Shown here in pieces: positions 48,924 to 58,300 of a stretch of DNA of 64,000 nt (positions are counted from its first letter, which is position 1; every line of letters starts with the position of its first letter). A model generated the notes under the pieces. The model made no database searches. It was not told the origin of the DNA and saw only the letters and a list, made by a program, of their open reading frames with translations. This stretch comes from Rhizobium vallis (GTDB lineage: Bacteria > Pseudomonadota > Alphaproteobacteria > Rhizobiales > Rhizobiaceae). Both the position numbers and the translations under genes were made by a program. Location of the stretch: NCBI RefSeq assembly GCF_003985155.1, contig NZ_ML133688.1, positions 434,001 through 498,000 on the forward strand, written 5' to 3'.

Positions 48924-51900
48924 TCATTGAAATTCGAAGATCTGCCGGAACACGCCCGGCGCGATAATCGATAGCGGGTTGATCTGCAGGTTTGGCTGGT
49001 CGAACTTGCCGGTGAGCTTGAAGGTGATGCCGATCAGGCCGCGGTCGCTGCCATTGCCGAGGATGACGCCGATCAGCGGTAGTTCGGCAAACAGCCGGTT
49101 GAGGCCGTAGGCCGGCATGAATGTGCCGGTCATGTCCATGTTGCCCTTGCTGTCGCGTACCACGCCCTGGAAGGTCGCGCCAATCTGATCGCCCCGCAGC
49201 ACGCCGTTCTCGATGCCGACCATACCGTCGCGCGAGACGACGCGGGCAAACCCGCGTTGGAAGCGCTGCGAGGAAGTATCGATATCGCGCTTGACGGCCT
49301 CGTTGAGGCTGCGCTGCTCCTGACCGACAGGTGTCGAGACGATCGAGCGCAGGCGTTGCTCGTTGACGATCGAGAAGCGGCGCACGTCGAGCGAACCATC
49401 CCATCCGCCCTGCGCCCCCAGTCGGATCGCCAGATTGAGAAGACCGCCCTGCATATGCTGATAGAGATCGGCGAAACGCGATACTGCGCCGGCATCGCCG
49501 CTGGTAATGTTGATGACGCCGCCGTCCTTCATCTGGCTGACCACGGCCTCGCCGCTGTCGGTAACGCCGGAAAAGCTGAGCGTCTGCAGCTTGTCGCCAA
49601 GCAGTGACAGCTGCGCCTGGAAATTGCCGACCTTCTCGTCGTTGAAGCCGATGACGTTTTTCAGCTTGGCGCGCACCGATACGCTGGTGTCGCCGCCATC
49701 GCCACCCTCGTCGTCACCCGAGCCTGATTTCAACCGCGCCATGACCGGTCGCGCATCGGCGCTGTCGCCGGAGACGGAGACGTCGAAACTGCCTTTGCCG
49801 CGCTTCACCGAGAGAGCGAAATCGTCAAGCGAGGAAAGCTTGACGCTGTCGAAATCGGCGGAGATCAGCCCTGCCTTGCCGACAACAAGCGATCCGCTGG
49901 CGCCGAAACCGTCGCCCTTCAGCCGGAAATTCTTGATCTGCGTATTGTCGGGTGGGCCGGATACCTCGAATTCGGCGGAGGCAGCAATACCGCTGCCTTT
50001 GGCCCAGCCGATCCAGGGCAGGTCGAGCAGCGACTTGGTGAGGTCGAGCTGAACGTTCTGCCGGTCGTCGTCGATCCGCGTCAGCACCATCTTCAAATTG
50101 CCGCCGACGACGCCGGAAAGTCCGGGCATCACCTTGTTGCGTTGGGCCTCGGAGAGCGTGGCGGTGATCACGCGCTGCCGCTCCACGCCGGAGGATGCCT
50201 CGACCGGCTCGATGAGATCGATATCGGCCGGAATGCCGTCGATCTCGCCCTTGGCATCGAGCGTGATCTGTTTCGGATCGCCGTTCAGCATGCCGCTGAC
50301 ATTGCTGATCGTTCGGCCGGAGAAGGGCTTGGCAAGGTCGATGTCGGTGAGCTTCATCATCGCCTTCCAGTCGGCAGGCGGCGGGTTTTGCGATGAGAGC
50401 AGGCCGAAATGCGCCTTCACATTCGCCTCGATGTGGCCCTTGAGATCGTCGGGCGTAAAGCCGGCGCGCTGCAGCACCCGGATCGGCTTGTAGGTCAGGA
50501 GCTCCCCGATGGCGTCCGCCGCACCTGATACTGCGAGATCGATGTCGGCCATCAGCGGCTTGTCGTAGGCGGACGGTATGACGAACGTCCCCTGCCCGAG
50601 TGTGACAGATCGGCTGGAGGGGAAATAGGACGTGCCGCTCTTGATCCCGATCGTCGCAACGGGGCCTGTCAGGTCGAAATGCGCCGCCGTGTCACGGATC
50701 GGCGGAATGTCGCCGGCGACGTTCATTCTCGCCCCCGTGATGTCGAAACCGATGCGGATCTGGTTGGCATCGAGTTTCAATCCCTTGCCGCCGGCCGCTT
50801 CGTCCAGCCGGCCGAAGGGAATGAAGACTGAGATGGCGGCGTCCGTGACCGTGCCGCCGAAAAGGTTGCCGTGCACCCAGGTGCGCACCTTGGGCGCCAT
50901 CCAGAACGGCCAGAGTTGCTTGATCGCCGTCGTCTGCAGCATCGACGACTGGCCGGCGAAGCTGATCTCCGGCGATTTGTCGCCGAGTTTGACATGCAGC
51001 GATCCGTAGAGAGCGCCCAGCGGGCTGGAGACGGTCATATTGGGAAACTGGAATTCCCGGCCGGCGACCATGTAGCGCCCGGTCGCCTGAATATCGAAGG
51101 AGAGCGGCTGTTCGCCGGAACCGCTGGGGGCGGCCGTACCGCCGCTGACCAGAAGGTCGATGCCGAAACCTTTGCCCGCCTTCGGATCGAGCTTGTCGAG
51201 ATCGATCAGCGCGCCGTTGAGGGGGACCGTGGTCGCGCCGAACCGGGCGTTTGATTTCGCGATTTCGAGCGTCTGCTTGGTGAAATCATAAACGAGGTTG
51301 ATTTGCCCGCCCGACAGCTCCTGAGCATCACCATCGGTATAGATCAGGCCGGGATCTACATCGATCGTCGCAGCGAGCGACGGTGAAACACCATCCCTCG
51401 CCCTGGTGGCCGACACCGCCAGATCTGCGAAGGCGTTGAGCCCCTGCCGTATCACGCCTTCATCGTTGCGCTTCAGCGCGAAGGGTGTGAGGTCGGCGTG
51501 CTTGAGCGTCGCCGCCACCTTCGACACGTGGCCGTTCTCCTTCTCGGCCAACACGTCGAGTTCCGCCACCTCGCCGTTGAGCGCGACCTCGCCGCTCAAT
51601 TGCAGCGAGGTTGGGCCGGCATGGGCAAAGACGAGATTGTCGACGACGAGCGACAACGGACCGTTCGCCGTGTCGGCAAGCTTGATGTCGATGCCGGAGA
51701 TACGCACTGAATTCGTCGAACCACGGGTGACGATGCCGTCAAACATATCGAACTGCGAGAAGATCCTCTCCATCGCCGCCGGCATCGCGTCGATGCGCAG
51801 ATCGTCGAGCTTGACGGGATTGCCGGAGGGCAGAAGCGCGGTATCGAGGGCGATATCCTCGGCTTCGATATCGGTCACGGCGATACGGCCGCGGAAAAGC

Positions 51901-52322
51901 TGCAGCGGATCGAGCGCCAGGCGCACAGAGCCCGTCGTCGATACGTGCTGACCGCTCGCCTGGTCGATCATGTTGACGTCGCGCGCTTCCAGCGCCAGCC
52001 GCAAGCCCGAGGTGAAGCGGATGACGGTGGAGCCGACCTCGGCGCGGTAGCGCGGTCCGGCCGCGCCATTCAGCGCCGCCTGGGCCTGCTGCGACAGCGG
52101 CTTGTCGAACATGCCGCTCTCGACGGTGAACACGACGGCGGCAAGAATGAGGAGGATCAGTCCCAGAAACCCTGAAGTCAGCTTCGCTGTCCGGCGCATT
52201 GGCGAACGCGGCGGCGGGCAATGAACGATGATCGGATCCTCGGCCTGGGCGGACGGCAAGCGGTCCAGCGCAACGATATCCTTCTTGCGAAACGTGACCT
52301 TTTCGCCGCGGATGGCTGACAT
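48924..52322 (-). CDS. AsmA-like protein with DUF3971 (TamB/YhdP-type)
   Basis: 1132 residues. An N-terminal cytoplasmic stretch of about 50 residues is followed by a single membrane helix (GFLGLILLILAAVVFTVE). The long periplasmic part is made of repeated beta-rich segments. The C-terminal region (GTFMPAYGLNRLFAELPLIGVILG) is the AsmA C-terminal pattern. Such proteins bridge the membranes and move phospholipids to the outer membrane (TamB, YhdP, AsmA). The substrate here is not shown. Divergent from bcp. Confidence 0.85.
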   Translation of the reverse strand: MSAIRGEKVTFRKKDIVALDRLPSAQAEDPIIVHCPPPRSPMRRTAKLTSGFLGLILLILAAVVFTVESGMFDKPLSQQAQAALNGAAGPRYRAEVGSTVIRFTSGLRLALEARDVNMIDQASGQHVSTTGSVRLALDPLQLFRGRIAVTDIEAEDIALDTALLPSGNPVKLDDLRIDAMPAAMERIFSQFDMFDGIVTRGSTNSVRISGIDIKLADTANGPLSLVVDNLVFAHAGPTSLQLSGEVALNGEVAELDVLAEKENGHVSKVAATLKHADLTPFALKRNDEGVIRQGLNAFADLAVSATRARDGVSPSLAATIDVDPGLIYTDGDAQELSGGQINLVYDFTKQTLEIAKSNARFGATTVPLNGALIDLDKLDPKAGKGFGIDLLVSGGTAAPSGSGEQPLSFDIQATGRYMVAGREFQFPNMTVSSPLGALYGSLHVKLGDKSPEISFAGQSSMLQTTAIKQLWPFWMAPKVRTWVHGNLFGGTVTDAAISVFIPFGRLDEAAGGKGLKLDANQIRIGFDITGARMNVAGDIPPIRDTAAHFDLTGPVATIGIKSGTSYFPSSRSVTLGQGTFVIPSAYDKPLMADIDLAVSGAADAIGELLTYKPIRVLQRAGFTPDDLKGHIEANVKAHFGLLSSQNPPPADWKAMMKLTDIDLAKPFSGRTISNVSGMLNGDPKQITLDAKGEIDGIPADIDLIEPVEASSGVERQRVITATLSEAQRNKVMPGLSGVVGGNLKMVLTRIDDDRQNVQLDLTKSLLDLPWIGWAKGSGIAASAEFEVSGPPDNTQIKNFRLKGDGFGASGSLVVGKAGLISADFDSVKLSSLDDFALSVKRGKGSFDVSVSGDSADARPVMARLKSGSGDDEGGDGGDTSVSVRAKLKNVIGFNDEKVGNFQAQLSLLGDKLQTLSFSGVTDSGEAVVSQMKDGGVINITSGDAGAVSRFADLYQHMQGGLLNLAIRLGAQGGWDGSLDVRRFSIVNEQRLRSIVSTPVGQEQRSLNEAVKRDIDTSSQRFQRGFARVVSRDGMVGIENGVLRGDQIGATFQGVVRDSKGNMDMTGTFMPAYGLNRLFAELPLIGVILGNGSDRGLIGITFKLTGKFDQPNLQINPLSIIAPGVFRQIFEFQ

Positions 52323-52446
52323 GCGCCCTTGGGCTCTCCCTTAAATGAAGAATTGAACCCGGCCATGCTGGACGGGTTTCCGTCCAATATATAATTCGGG
52401 GAGAGAGTGTGTCATCCACAAACCCGGCAAAAGAAAGGTTTTCATA

Positions 52447-52920
52447 ATGGCGGTTCCCGGCATCGGTGCCATGGCCCCCGATTTCAACCTCCCCCGCGAT
52501 GGCGGCGGGCGCATCTCGCTTGCCCATTTCCACGGCAAGCCGCTCGTGCTGTTCTTCTATCCGAAGGATGACACGACGGGCTGCACGGCCGAATCATTGG
52601 CTTTCACTGCGCTCGCGCCCGAGTTCGACGCGGCGGGCGCTGCCGTCATCGGCATGTCGCCCGATTCGGCTGCCTGCCATGACAAGTTCATCAGGAAGCA
52701 TAGCCTTTCGGTGGCGCTCGCCTCGGACGAGGACAAGACGACACTGCAGGCCTACGGCGTCTGGAAGGAAAAGAGCATGTACGGCCGCAATTTCATGGGG
52801 GTCGAGCGCACCACCTTCCTCATCCGCCGGGACGGGATCATCGCCACCATCTGGCAGAAAGTGAAGGTACAGGGTCATGCCGAAACCGTGCTCCAAGCGG
52901 TGAGGAACCTCGCCGCGTGA
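52447..52920 (+). CDS. bcp: Peroxiredoxin of the BCP/PrxQ family
   Basis: 157 residues. The peroxidatic Cys46 is in YPKDDTTGCTAESLAF. The usual resolving Cys at +5 is absent (Leu51); another Cys is at 77 (DSAACHDKF). It could resolve as in alpha-3-type PrxQ, or act with 1-Cys chemistry. It reduces peroxides with thioredoxin. Start MAVPGIGAMAPDFNL; the DUF455 gene overlaps its stop by four bases. Confidence 0.92.
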   Translation: MAVPGIGAMAPDFNLPRDGGGRISLAHFHGKPLVLFFYPKDDTTGCTAESLAFTALAPEFDAAGAAVIGMSPDSAACHDKFIRKHSLSVALASDEDKTTLQAYGVWKEKSMYGRNFMGVERTTFLIRRDGIIATIWQKVKVQGHAETVLQAVRNLAA

Positions 52921-53744
52921 CCGGCGATCTCGCGATAACCTCGCTGCGCGGTGGAGCGATCGATGCCATCCGCGCAGCCGACCTCGACCGCAAGACGGCG
53001 CTTGCGCAGGAAAGCGCCACCCGCTGGTTCGCGCGCCGGGTGTCGCTGCGCTCGCCGCTCGACGCCGCCCTGTCCGAAAGGCCGGGCCGTCCTGACAAAC
53101 CGGTTCTGACGCCGCCCACCCAGGTGGAGAAGCGCTCGCTGCATACGCTGAAAGGCCGTATCGCCTTGCTCCACGCCATCGCCCACATCGAGCTCAACGC
53201 CGTCGATCTGGCACTCGATATCGTGGCGCGATTCGCCAGCGAACAGGTGCCGAACTCCTTCTTCGACGGCTGGATGCAGGTTGCCTTCGAGGAAGCGAAG
53301 CATTTCCGCATGGTGCGCGCCCGTCTTAACGATCTCGGCGCCGATTACGGCGATCTTCCCGCCCATGACGGGCTCTGGCAGGCGGCCCACTCCACCCGCA
53401 ACGATCTGACGGCAAGACTTGCCGTCGTGCCGCTGATTCTGGAGGCCCGCGGCCTCGACGTCACGCCGTCGCTGCAGGCCAAGATGCGCGAGACTGGCGA
53501 TCTCGAAAGTGCTGAGGTTCTCGACGTCATTTATAACGACGAGAAAGGCCATGTCGCCGTCGGCGCCAAATGGTTCCGCTTCCTCTGCGCCCGCGAGAAG
53601 CGCGATCCGGCAAAAGCCTTCCAGGAACTGGTGCGCGCCAATTTCCGCGGGCCGCTGAAGCCGCCCTTCAACGATCTGGCCCGCGCCGAGGCCGGCTTGA
53701 CGCCATCCTTCTACCGCTCGCTGGCATCGATCAGCCACGCCTGA
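52917..53744 (+). CDS. DUF455 family ferritin-like protein
   Basis: 275 residues. The helical core has HAIAHIELNAVDLALDI, FEEAKHFRMVRARL and IYNDEKGHVAVGAKWF, each contributing the Glu/His ligands of a ferritin-like di-iron site (E-x-x-H). DUF455 function is unknown. GTG start at 52917 with GAGGAA upstream, overlapping the bcp stop (GTGA), so the pair is translated together. Oxidative or iron-related function is suggested by context. Confidence 0.9.
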   Translation: MTGDLAITSLRGGAIDAIRAADLDRKTALAQESATRWFARRVSLRSPLDAALSERPGRPDKPVLTPPTQVEKRSLHTLKGRIALLHAIAHIELNAVDLALDIVARFASEQVPNSFFDGWMQVAFEEAKHFRMVRARLNDLGADYGDLPAHDGLWQAAHSTRNDLTARLAVVPLILEARGLDVTPSLQAKMRETGDLESAEVLDVIYNDEKGHVAVGAKWFRFLCAREKRDPAKAFQELVRANFRGPLKPPFNDLARAEAGLTPSFYRSLASISHA

Positions 53745-53849
53745 GATGATTGATTTTCTGGCGTAAATGGCGGCGATGAAAGTATTCGTTAACCATAAAC
53801 GTGTCTAATTTTCCGAAAGAGGCGTAGAGCATCAATCGGGAGAGCCTGC

Positions 53850-55172
53850 GTGAACAGCGGACATCAGCACCGGGTATTCGGTAAGCGGGCGCAGGAACAT
53901 ATTCTCATCCTGGCCAGCGGTGACAAGGTCCGTCATATGACGGTCCGGCCGTGGATGGCAGCACTCGCCTTCTGTTTCGTCGGCGTCTTCTCGATCGGCT
54001 ATCTCCTGGCGACGTCCTACCTCGTGCTGCGCGATGATCTGATCGGCGCGACCATGGCTCGCCAGGCCCGCATGCAGCACGATTATGAAGACCGCATCGC
54101 CGCACTTCGCGCTCAGGTCGACCGCATCACCTCCCGCCAGCTTCTTGACCAGCAGGTGGTCGAGGACAAGGTCGACAAGCTGATGGAGCAGCAGATGGCG
54201 CTGACCTCACGCCATGGCAAGCTCGACAATCTCCTCGACCGGGCCGAAAGCTCCGGTCTGACCGATAAGGACGGTGCCCTGCCCGCGCCGTCTTCTCCCG
54301 TCCAGTCCTACGCCCCCGATGTCAAGGACAAGCGCGCGTCACTGACCGGCGGCGGCATCGAGGCGATAGAGAAGCAACTGGCGAACGGCGCACCCACCGA
54401 TGCGACACCTGATAATTCGACGCTCGCTTATGTGCCGGCCGCCGAAACTGTCGGCGACCGCGCCGACCGCATCTTCTCCAAGGTGACGCTTTCGTTGAAA
54501 GATGTCGAGCAGGACCAGCGCAACCGTGTCGAGCAGCTGACGAGCGATGCCGGCAGTGCCGCCAACGCCATCGAGAGCGTGCTGACCCGCTTCAAGATCC
54601 CGATGCCCGAGACCGCCGCCAAGCAGGATGAGGATGACAGCGCCGTCGGCGGTCCCTATGTCGAGCCGGAGAGCAACGACGACTTCAACAATTCGCTGGT
54701 CGCACTCGACGGCGCGCTGACCCGGCTTGAGGCCGTGCGCAGCACTGCCGAATCCCTGCCCTTCCGCAATCCCGCCATCGGCAAGGAAATGACCAGCCCG
54801 TTCGGCAATCGCCGCGATCCTTTCCTCGGCCGTTTGGCCCTCCATTCAGGCATCGACTTCCGCTTTTCGCCGGGCGAGAAGATCCGCCCAACCGCACCGG
54901 GCAAGGTGATATCAGCCGGCTGGACCGGCGGTTACGGCAACATGGTCGAGGTCGATCACGGCAACGGCGTCTCGACGCGCTACGGGCATATGTCCGAGGT
55001 TCTGGTTAAGGTCGGCGATACCGTCGACCGCAATGACGTCATCGGCCTTGCCGGCAGCACCGGCCGCTCGACGGGCACGCATCTGCATTATGAAGTTCGC
55101 CAGGATGGACGTGCGGTCGATCCAGTATACTTCATGAATGCCGGCCTTAAACTCGCCACCTACATCAAGTAA
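53850..55172 (+). CDS. M23 family metallopeptidase, membrane-anchored
   Basis: 440 residues. A membrane helix (WMAALAFCFVGVFSIGYLLATSYLVL near 33-60) is followed by a coiled coil (YEDRIAALRAQVDRITS to about 120). The peptidase M23 domain (about 310-430) has H-x3-D in LHSGIDFRF, then YGHMSEVLVKVG and THLHYEVR. This arrangement is like the LytM factors. The catalytic His and Asp are present, so activity on peptidoglycan is plausible. The GTG at 53850 has GGGAGAG upstream. Confidence 0.9.
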   Translation: MNSGHQHRVFGKRAQEHILILASGDKVRHMTVRPWMAALAFCFVGVFSIGYLLATSYLVLRDDLIGATMARQARMQHDYEDRIAALRAQVDRITSRQLLDQQVVEDKVDKLMEQQMALTSRHGKLDNLLDRAESSGLTDKDGALPAPSSPVQSYAPDVKDKRASLTGGGIEAIEKQLANGAPTDATPDNSTLAYVPAAETVGDRADRIFSKVTLSLKDVEQDQRNRVEQLTSDAGSAANAIESVLTRFKIPMPETAAKQDEDDSAVGGPYVEPESNDDFNNSLVALDGALTRLEAVRSTAESLPFRNPAIGKEMTSPFGNRRDPFLGRLALHSGIDFRFSPGEKIRPTAPGKVISAGWTGGYGNMVEVDHGNGVSTRYGHMSEVLVKVGDTVDRNDVIGLAGSTGRSTGTHLHYEVRQDGRAVDPVYFMNAGLKLATYIK

Positions 55173-55329
55173 CAGTCATCAGGTAACCATCGCTTCACTC
55201 TGCACGGGGTGCGGCCTCTCTATTTCTTGACTTGCCGGTCATTCGGGGCTATGTCGCGCTGCATTGCGGCATGCAATCCCGCCGACTCGTTCAGAGCTCG
55301 GCCGAACCGGAACGGAAACAGTTTTCCCT

Positions 55330-56844
55330 TTGACGACATTCGCTGACCTTGGCTTGAGCCAAAAAGTGTTATCCGCTGTGACCGACGCGGGCTATACGAT
55401 CCCCACGCCTATTCAGGCGGGTGCTATTCCCTTTGCGCTCGAGCGTCGCGATATTTGCGGCATCGCGCAGACGGGCACCGGCAAGACGGCATCCTTCGTT
55501 CTGCCGATGCTGTCGCTTCTGGAAAAGGGCCGCGCCCGCGCCCGCATGCCCCGCACGCTGATCCTCGAGCCGACGCGCGAACTCGCCGCGCAGGTCGCAG
55601 AGAATTTCGAGAAATACGGCAAGAACCATCGCCTCAACGTCGCCCTTCTGATCGGCGGCGTTTCCTTCGAGGATCAGGATCGCAAGCTCGAACGCGGCGC
55701 CGACGTGCTGATCTGCACGCCCGGCCGCCTGCTCGACCATTTCGAGCGTGGCAAGCTCCTGATGAGCGGCGTCGAGATCCTCGTCATCGACGAAGCTGAC
55801 CGCATGCTCGACATGGGCTTCATCCCTGATATCGAGCGCATCGCCAAGATGATCCCGTTCACCCGCCAGACGCTGTTTTTCTCGGCCACCATGCCGCCGG
55901 AGATCCAGAAGCTCGCCGACCGCTTCCTGCAGAATCCCGAGCGTATCGAGGTCGCAAAGCCGGCTTCGGCCGCAAAGACCGTCACCCAGCGCTTCGTTGC
56001 CTCGCACAGCAAGGACTACGAGAAGCGCGCGGTTCTGCGCGAGCTCGTCCGGGCCCAGACTGAACTGAAGAACGCCATCATCTTCTGCAACCGCAAGAAG
56101 GATGTCGCCGATCTCTTCCGGTCGCTCGAACGCCACGGATTCTCCGTCGGCGCCCTGCATGGTGACATGGACCAGCGTTCGCGCACGATGATGCTGCAGA
56201 GCTTCCGTGACGGCAATCTCCAGCTGCTCGTTGCCTCCGACGTCGCTGCCCGCGGCCTCGACATTCCTGATGTCAGCCACGTCTTCAATTTCGACGTACC
56301 GATCCATTCCGAGGATTACGTCCACCGCATTGGCCGCACCGGCCGTGCCGGCCGCTCGGGTGCTGCCTTCACTCTCGTCACCAAGCGCGACACCAAATTC
56401 GTCGATGCGATCGAGAAGCTGATCGGCGAAAAGATCGAATGGCAGAGCGGCGACCTGAATTCGCTGCCGCCGGCAGAAGAAAGCAAGGACGAACGCCCGC
56501 GCCGCAACAGCCGTGAGCGCGGCGGTCGGGACGATCGGGGCGAGAAGGATCGTGGCCGCGGACGCGGTGGTCGTGGCGCCGCAGGTCATAAATCTGATAA
56601 CGACGTACAGGATAATGGCGTAGACGTGATCCAGGCAGCACCAGTAAAGGCCGACATCGTGAAGAACGAGCGCAAAGCAGAGCAGAAGCCGCAGAACAAT
56701 GCGCGCAACAATCGGCCTTACCCGGCAAATGACGACAGCCGCGACCGCCGCCGTCATCGCGATCACGACGACGGCCCGACCCCGGTCGGCTTCGGCGACG
56801 ATATCCCCGCCTTCATGCTGATTGCCGGCAGCGCCAAGGTCTGA
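55330..56844 (+). CDS. DEAD-box RNA helicase (RhlE-like)
   Basis: About 504 residues. Q motif (TTFADLGLSQKVLSAVTDAGY), GTGKTAS, PTRELA, TPGR, DEAD, SAT and HRIGRTGR appear in order. The C-terminus is low-complexity and basic (RPRRNSRERGGRDD onward). It unwinds RNA in ribosome or mRNA remodelling. There is no ATG: TTG at 55330 fits the family start (M)TTFADLG, while an in-frame TTG at 55264 would add 22 residues. No good Shine-Dalgarno for either. Confidence 0.92.
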   Translation: MTTFADLGLSQKVLSAVTDAGYTIPTPIQAGAIPFALERRDICGIAQTGTGKTASFVLPMLSLLEKGRARARMPRTLILEPTRELAAQVAENFEKYGKNHRLNVALLIGGVSFEDQDRKLERGADVLICTPGRLLDHFERGKLLMSGVEILVIDEADRMLDMGFIPDIERIAKMIPFTRQTLFFSATMPPEIQKLADRFLQNPERIEVAKPASAAKTVTQRFVASHSKDYEKRAVLRELVRAQTELKNAIIFCNRKKDVADLFRSLERHGFSVGALHGDMDQRSRTMMLQSFRDGNLQLLVASDVAARGLDIPDVSHVFNFDVPIHSEDYVHRIGRTGRAGRSGAAFTLVTKRDTKFVDAIEKLIGEKIEWQSGDLNSLPPAEESKDERPRRNSRERGGRDDRGEKDRGRGRGGRGAAGHKSDNDVQDNGVDVIQAAPVKADIVKNERKAEQKPQNNARNNRPYPANDDSRDRRRHRDHDDGPTPVGFGDDIPAFMLIAGSAKV

Positions 56845-56851
56845 ACATCCA

Positions 56852-57274
56852 ATGGGCAAGCCCGGCCTCGATTTCCCGGGCTTCGGCGTCGGCTTGGTGA
56901 TTCTGCGCGACGCCAAAATTCTTCTCTACAAACGTCTGCGTCCGCCTGAAGCCGGCTATTGGAATATCGTCGGCGGCAAGGTCGATCATATGGAGCCGGC
57001 TGAAGAAGCCGCGCGCCGCGAGGCCGAAGAAGAAACCGGCCTGACGATCGGCCGCATCGAACGCCTCTGCATGAGCGAGCAGATCATCGAGGCCGATCGC
57101 CAGCACTGGATTTCGATTCTCTATCTCGCCCGCGACATCGAGGGCGAGCCGCATTTGACCGAACCGGACAAGCTTTCGGATTTCGGCTGGTTTCCCCTGA
57201 CAGATCTGCCGGAACCGCTCTCGGCCTTCACCAAGGCGGCGATAGCAGCATTGCCGCCCGGTGAGCGCGGCTAG
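56852..57274 (+). CDS. Nudix hydrolase
   Basis: 140 residues. The Nudix box GGKVDHMEPAEEAARREAEEETGL fits G-x5-E-x7-REUxEExGU. Likely hydrolyses a nucleoside diphosphate derivative (ADP-ribose or (d)NTP type), substrate unknown. It begins eight bases after the helicase stop and may be co-transcribed; start at the ATG at 56852. Confidence 0.92.
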   Translation: MGKPGLDFPGFGVGLVILRDAKILLYKRLRPPEAGYWNIVGGKVDHMEPAEEAARREAEEETGLTIGRIERLCMSEQIIEADRQHWISILYLARDIEGEPHLTEPDKLSDFGWFPLTDLPEPLSAFTKAAIAALPPGERG

Positions 57275-57592
57275 CTATTCCGCGCGAAGCGCCGCCTCAT
57301 AGGCAAGCCTTACCCATTTCGCCATGAGGTCGGGATCGTCGTAGGCTTCTTCGGGGATCGACCAGTAAGGCATCTTCACCGGCTTGCCCTTCTTGCCCTC
57401 ATAGGCCCATTGGGTTGCGCCGGCGGCGGCAAATTCCGGGGCGCTCGTCTCGTCGGCCTTCAGCAGCATCTCGTCGCGCACTTCGACGGCGATGATCCGC
57501 CCCATATGATAGATGCCCTTGCCGCCGAACATGCGCTTGACCGTGACCGGCCCGAGCCCCTGAAACATTTCCTCGATCCCGGCATTGTCCAT
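57275..57592 (-). CDS. TfoX N-terminal domain protein
   Basis: 105 residues. MDNAGIEEMFQGLGPVTVKRMFGGKGIY is the TfoX-N signature, and VEVRDEMLLKADETSAPEF and MPYWSIPEEAYDDPDLM also match. These are short cytosolic proteins of unknown role; the name derives from a competence regulator domain. It is convergent with the Nudix gene, whose stop is at 57274. Confidence 0.88.
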   Translation of the reverse strand: MDNAGIEEMFQGLGPVTVKRMFGGKGIYHMGRIIAVEVRDEMLLKADETSAPEFAAAGATQWAYEGKKGKPVKMPYWSIPEEAYDDPDLMAKWVRLAYEAALRAE

Positions 57593-57624
57593 GCTCTATC
57601 CCCTCGAAGTCTCGGCCAAGCCGC

Positions 57625-58137
57625 TCACAGCGTGTGATAATCCCGGTTCAAATAAATGAGCGCCGGATGCTTTTCGCTGAAGCGGACGGCGGCGACCTCG
57701 CCGAAAATGACATTGTGCGTCGGCAGTTCCTTGATGTCGGTCACCCGGCAATCGAAGGTGGCGAGCGCATCGGCAAGGACGGGCGCACCTGTGACGAGCG
57801 TCTGGAAGCGGGCGCTGGCGAAGCGGTCGTCATTGGCAAGCGCCGTGCGCCCGGAAAAGGCGTCGGCAACCCCCTGATGATGGGCGCCGAGCGTGTTCAG
57901 CGCGAAGATGCCGCTGCGGAAAAAGATCTCGTTCTTCGGGTTGGTGTTGTTGAGGCAGATAAGCACCGAGGCCGGATTGTCCGAAACCGAGCAGGCGGCG
58001 GTGATGGTGACGCCACGGCGCATCCCTTCCATCGCCGTCGTCACGAGCTGCACATGGCCGGCATAACGGCTCATGGCGTCGCGATAAAGGCCGGGGTCGA
58101 TATGCTGCCTATTCAACACCTGCTTCTCCGTGCGCAT
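57625..58137 (-). CDS. Flavin reductase family protein
   Basis: About 170 residues. The flavin-reductase-like domain has YRDAMSRYAGHVQLVTT, GVTITAACSVSDNPASVLICLN, and FALNTLGAHHQGVADAFSG. It supplies reduced flavin to a monooxygenase or acts on its own; no partner is close. The ATG at 58137 gives MRTEKQVLNRQ; one at 58182 adds 15 residues. Resembles RutF-type reductases in length. Confidence 0.85.
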   Translation of the reverse strand: MRTEKQVLNRQHIDPGLYRDAMSRYAGHVQLVTTAMEGMRRGVTITAACSVSDNPASVLICLNNTNPKNEIFFRSGIFALNTLGAHHQGVADAFSGRTALANDDRFASARFQTLVTGAPVLADALATFDCRVTDIKELPTHNVIFGEVAAVRFSEKHPALIYLNRDYHTL

Positions 58138-58300
58138 GTGATGCCTGGGATTCTCTTCCCATCGCGCCAATATGGCGAGCATCGGTTACGTTTTCTACAA
58201 TAGGAGCGGCGAAAAGCGCCGCGTTATGCTTGTTTTTCTTTGACGATCGCGGCCTTGCGGATAAAAGGGCATGGACGATGGCTAGGGATCTCCGCCTTTC

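Noticed and set aside
55369..56916. 515-codon open frame on the minus strand
   Set aside because: Antisense to the DEAD-box helicase, whose motifs are all intact.
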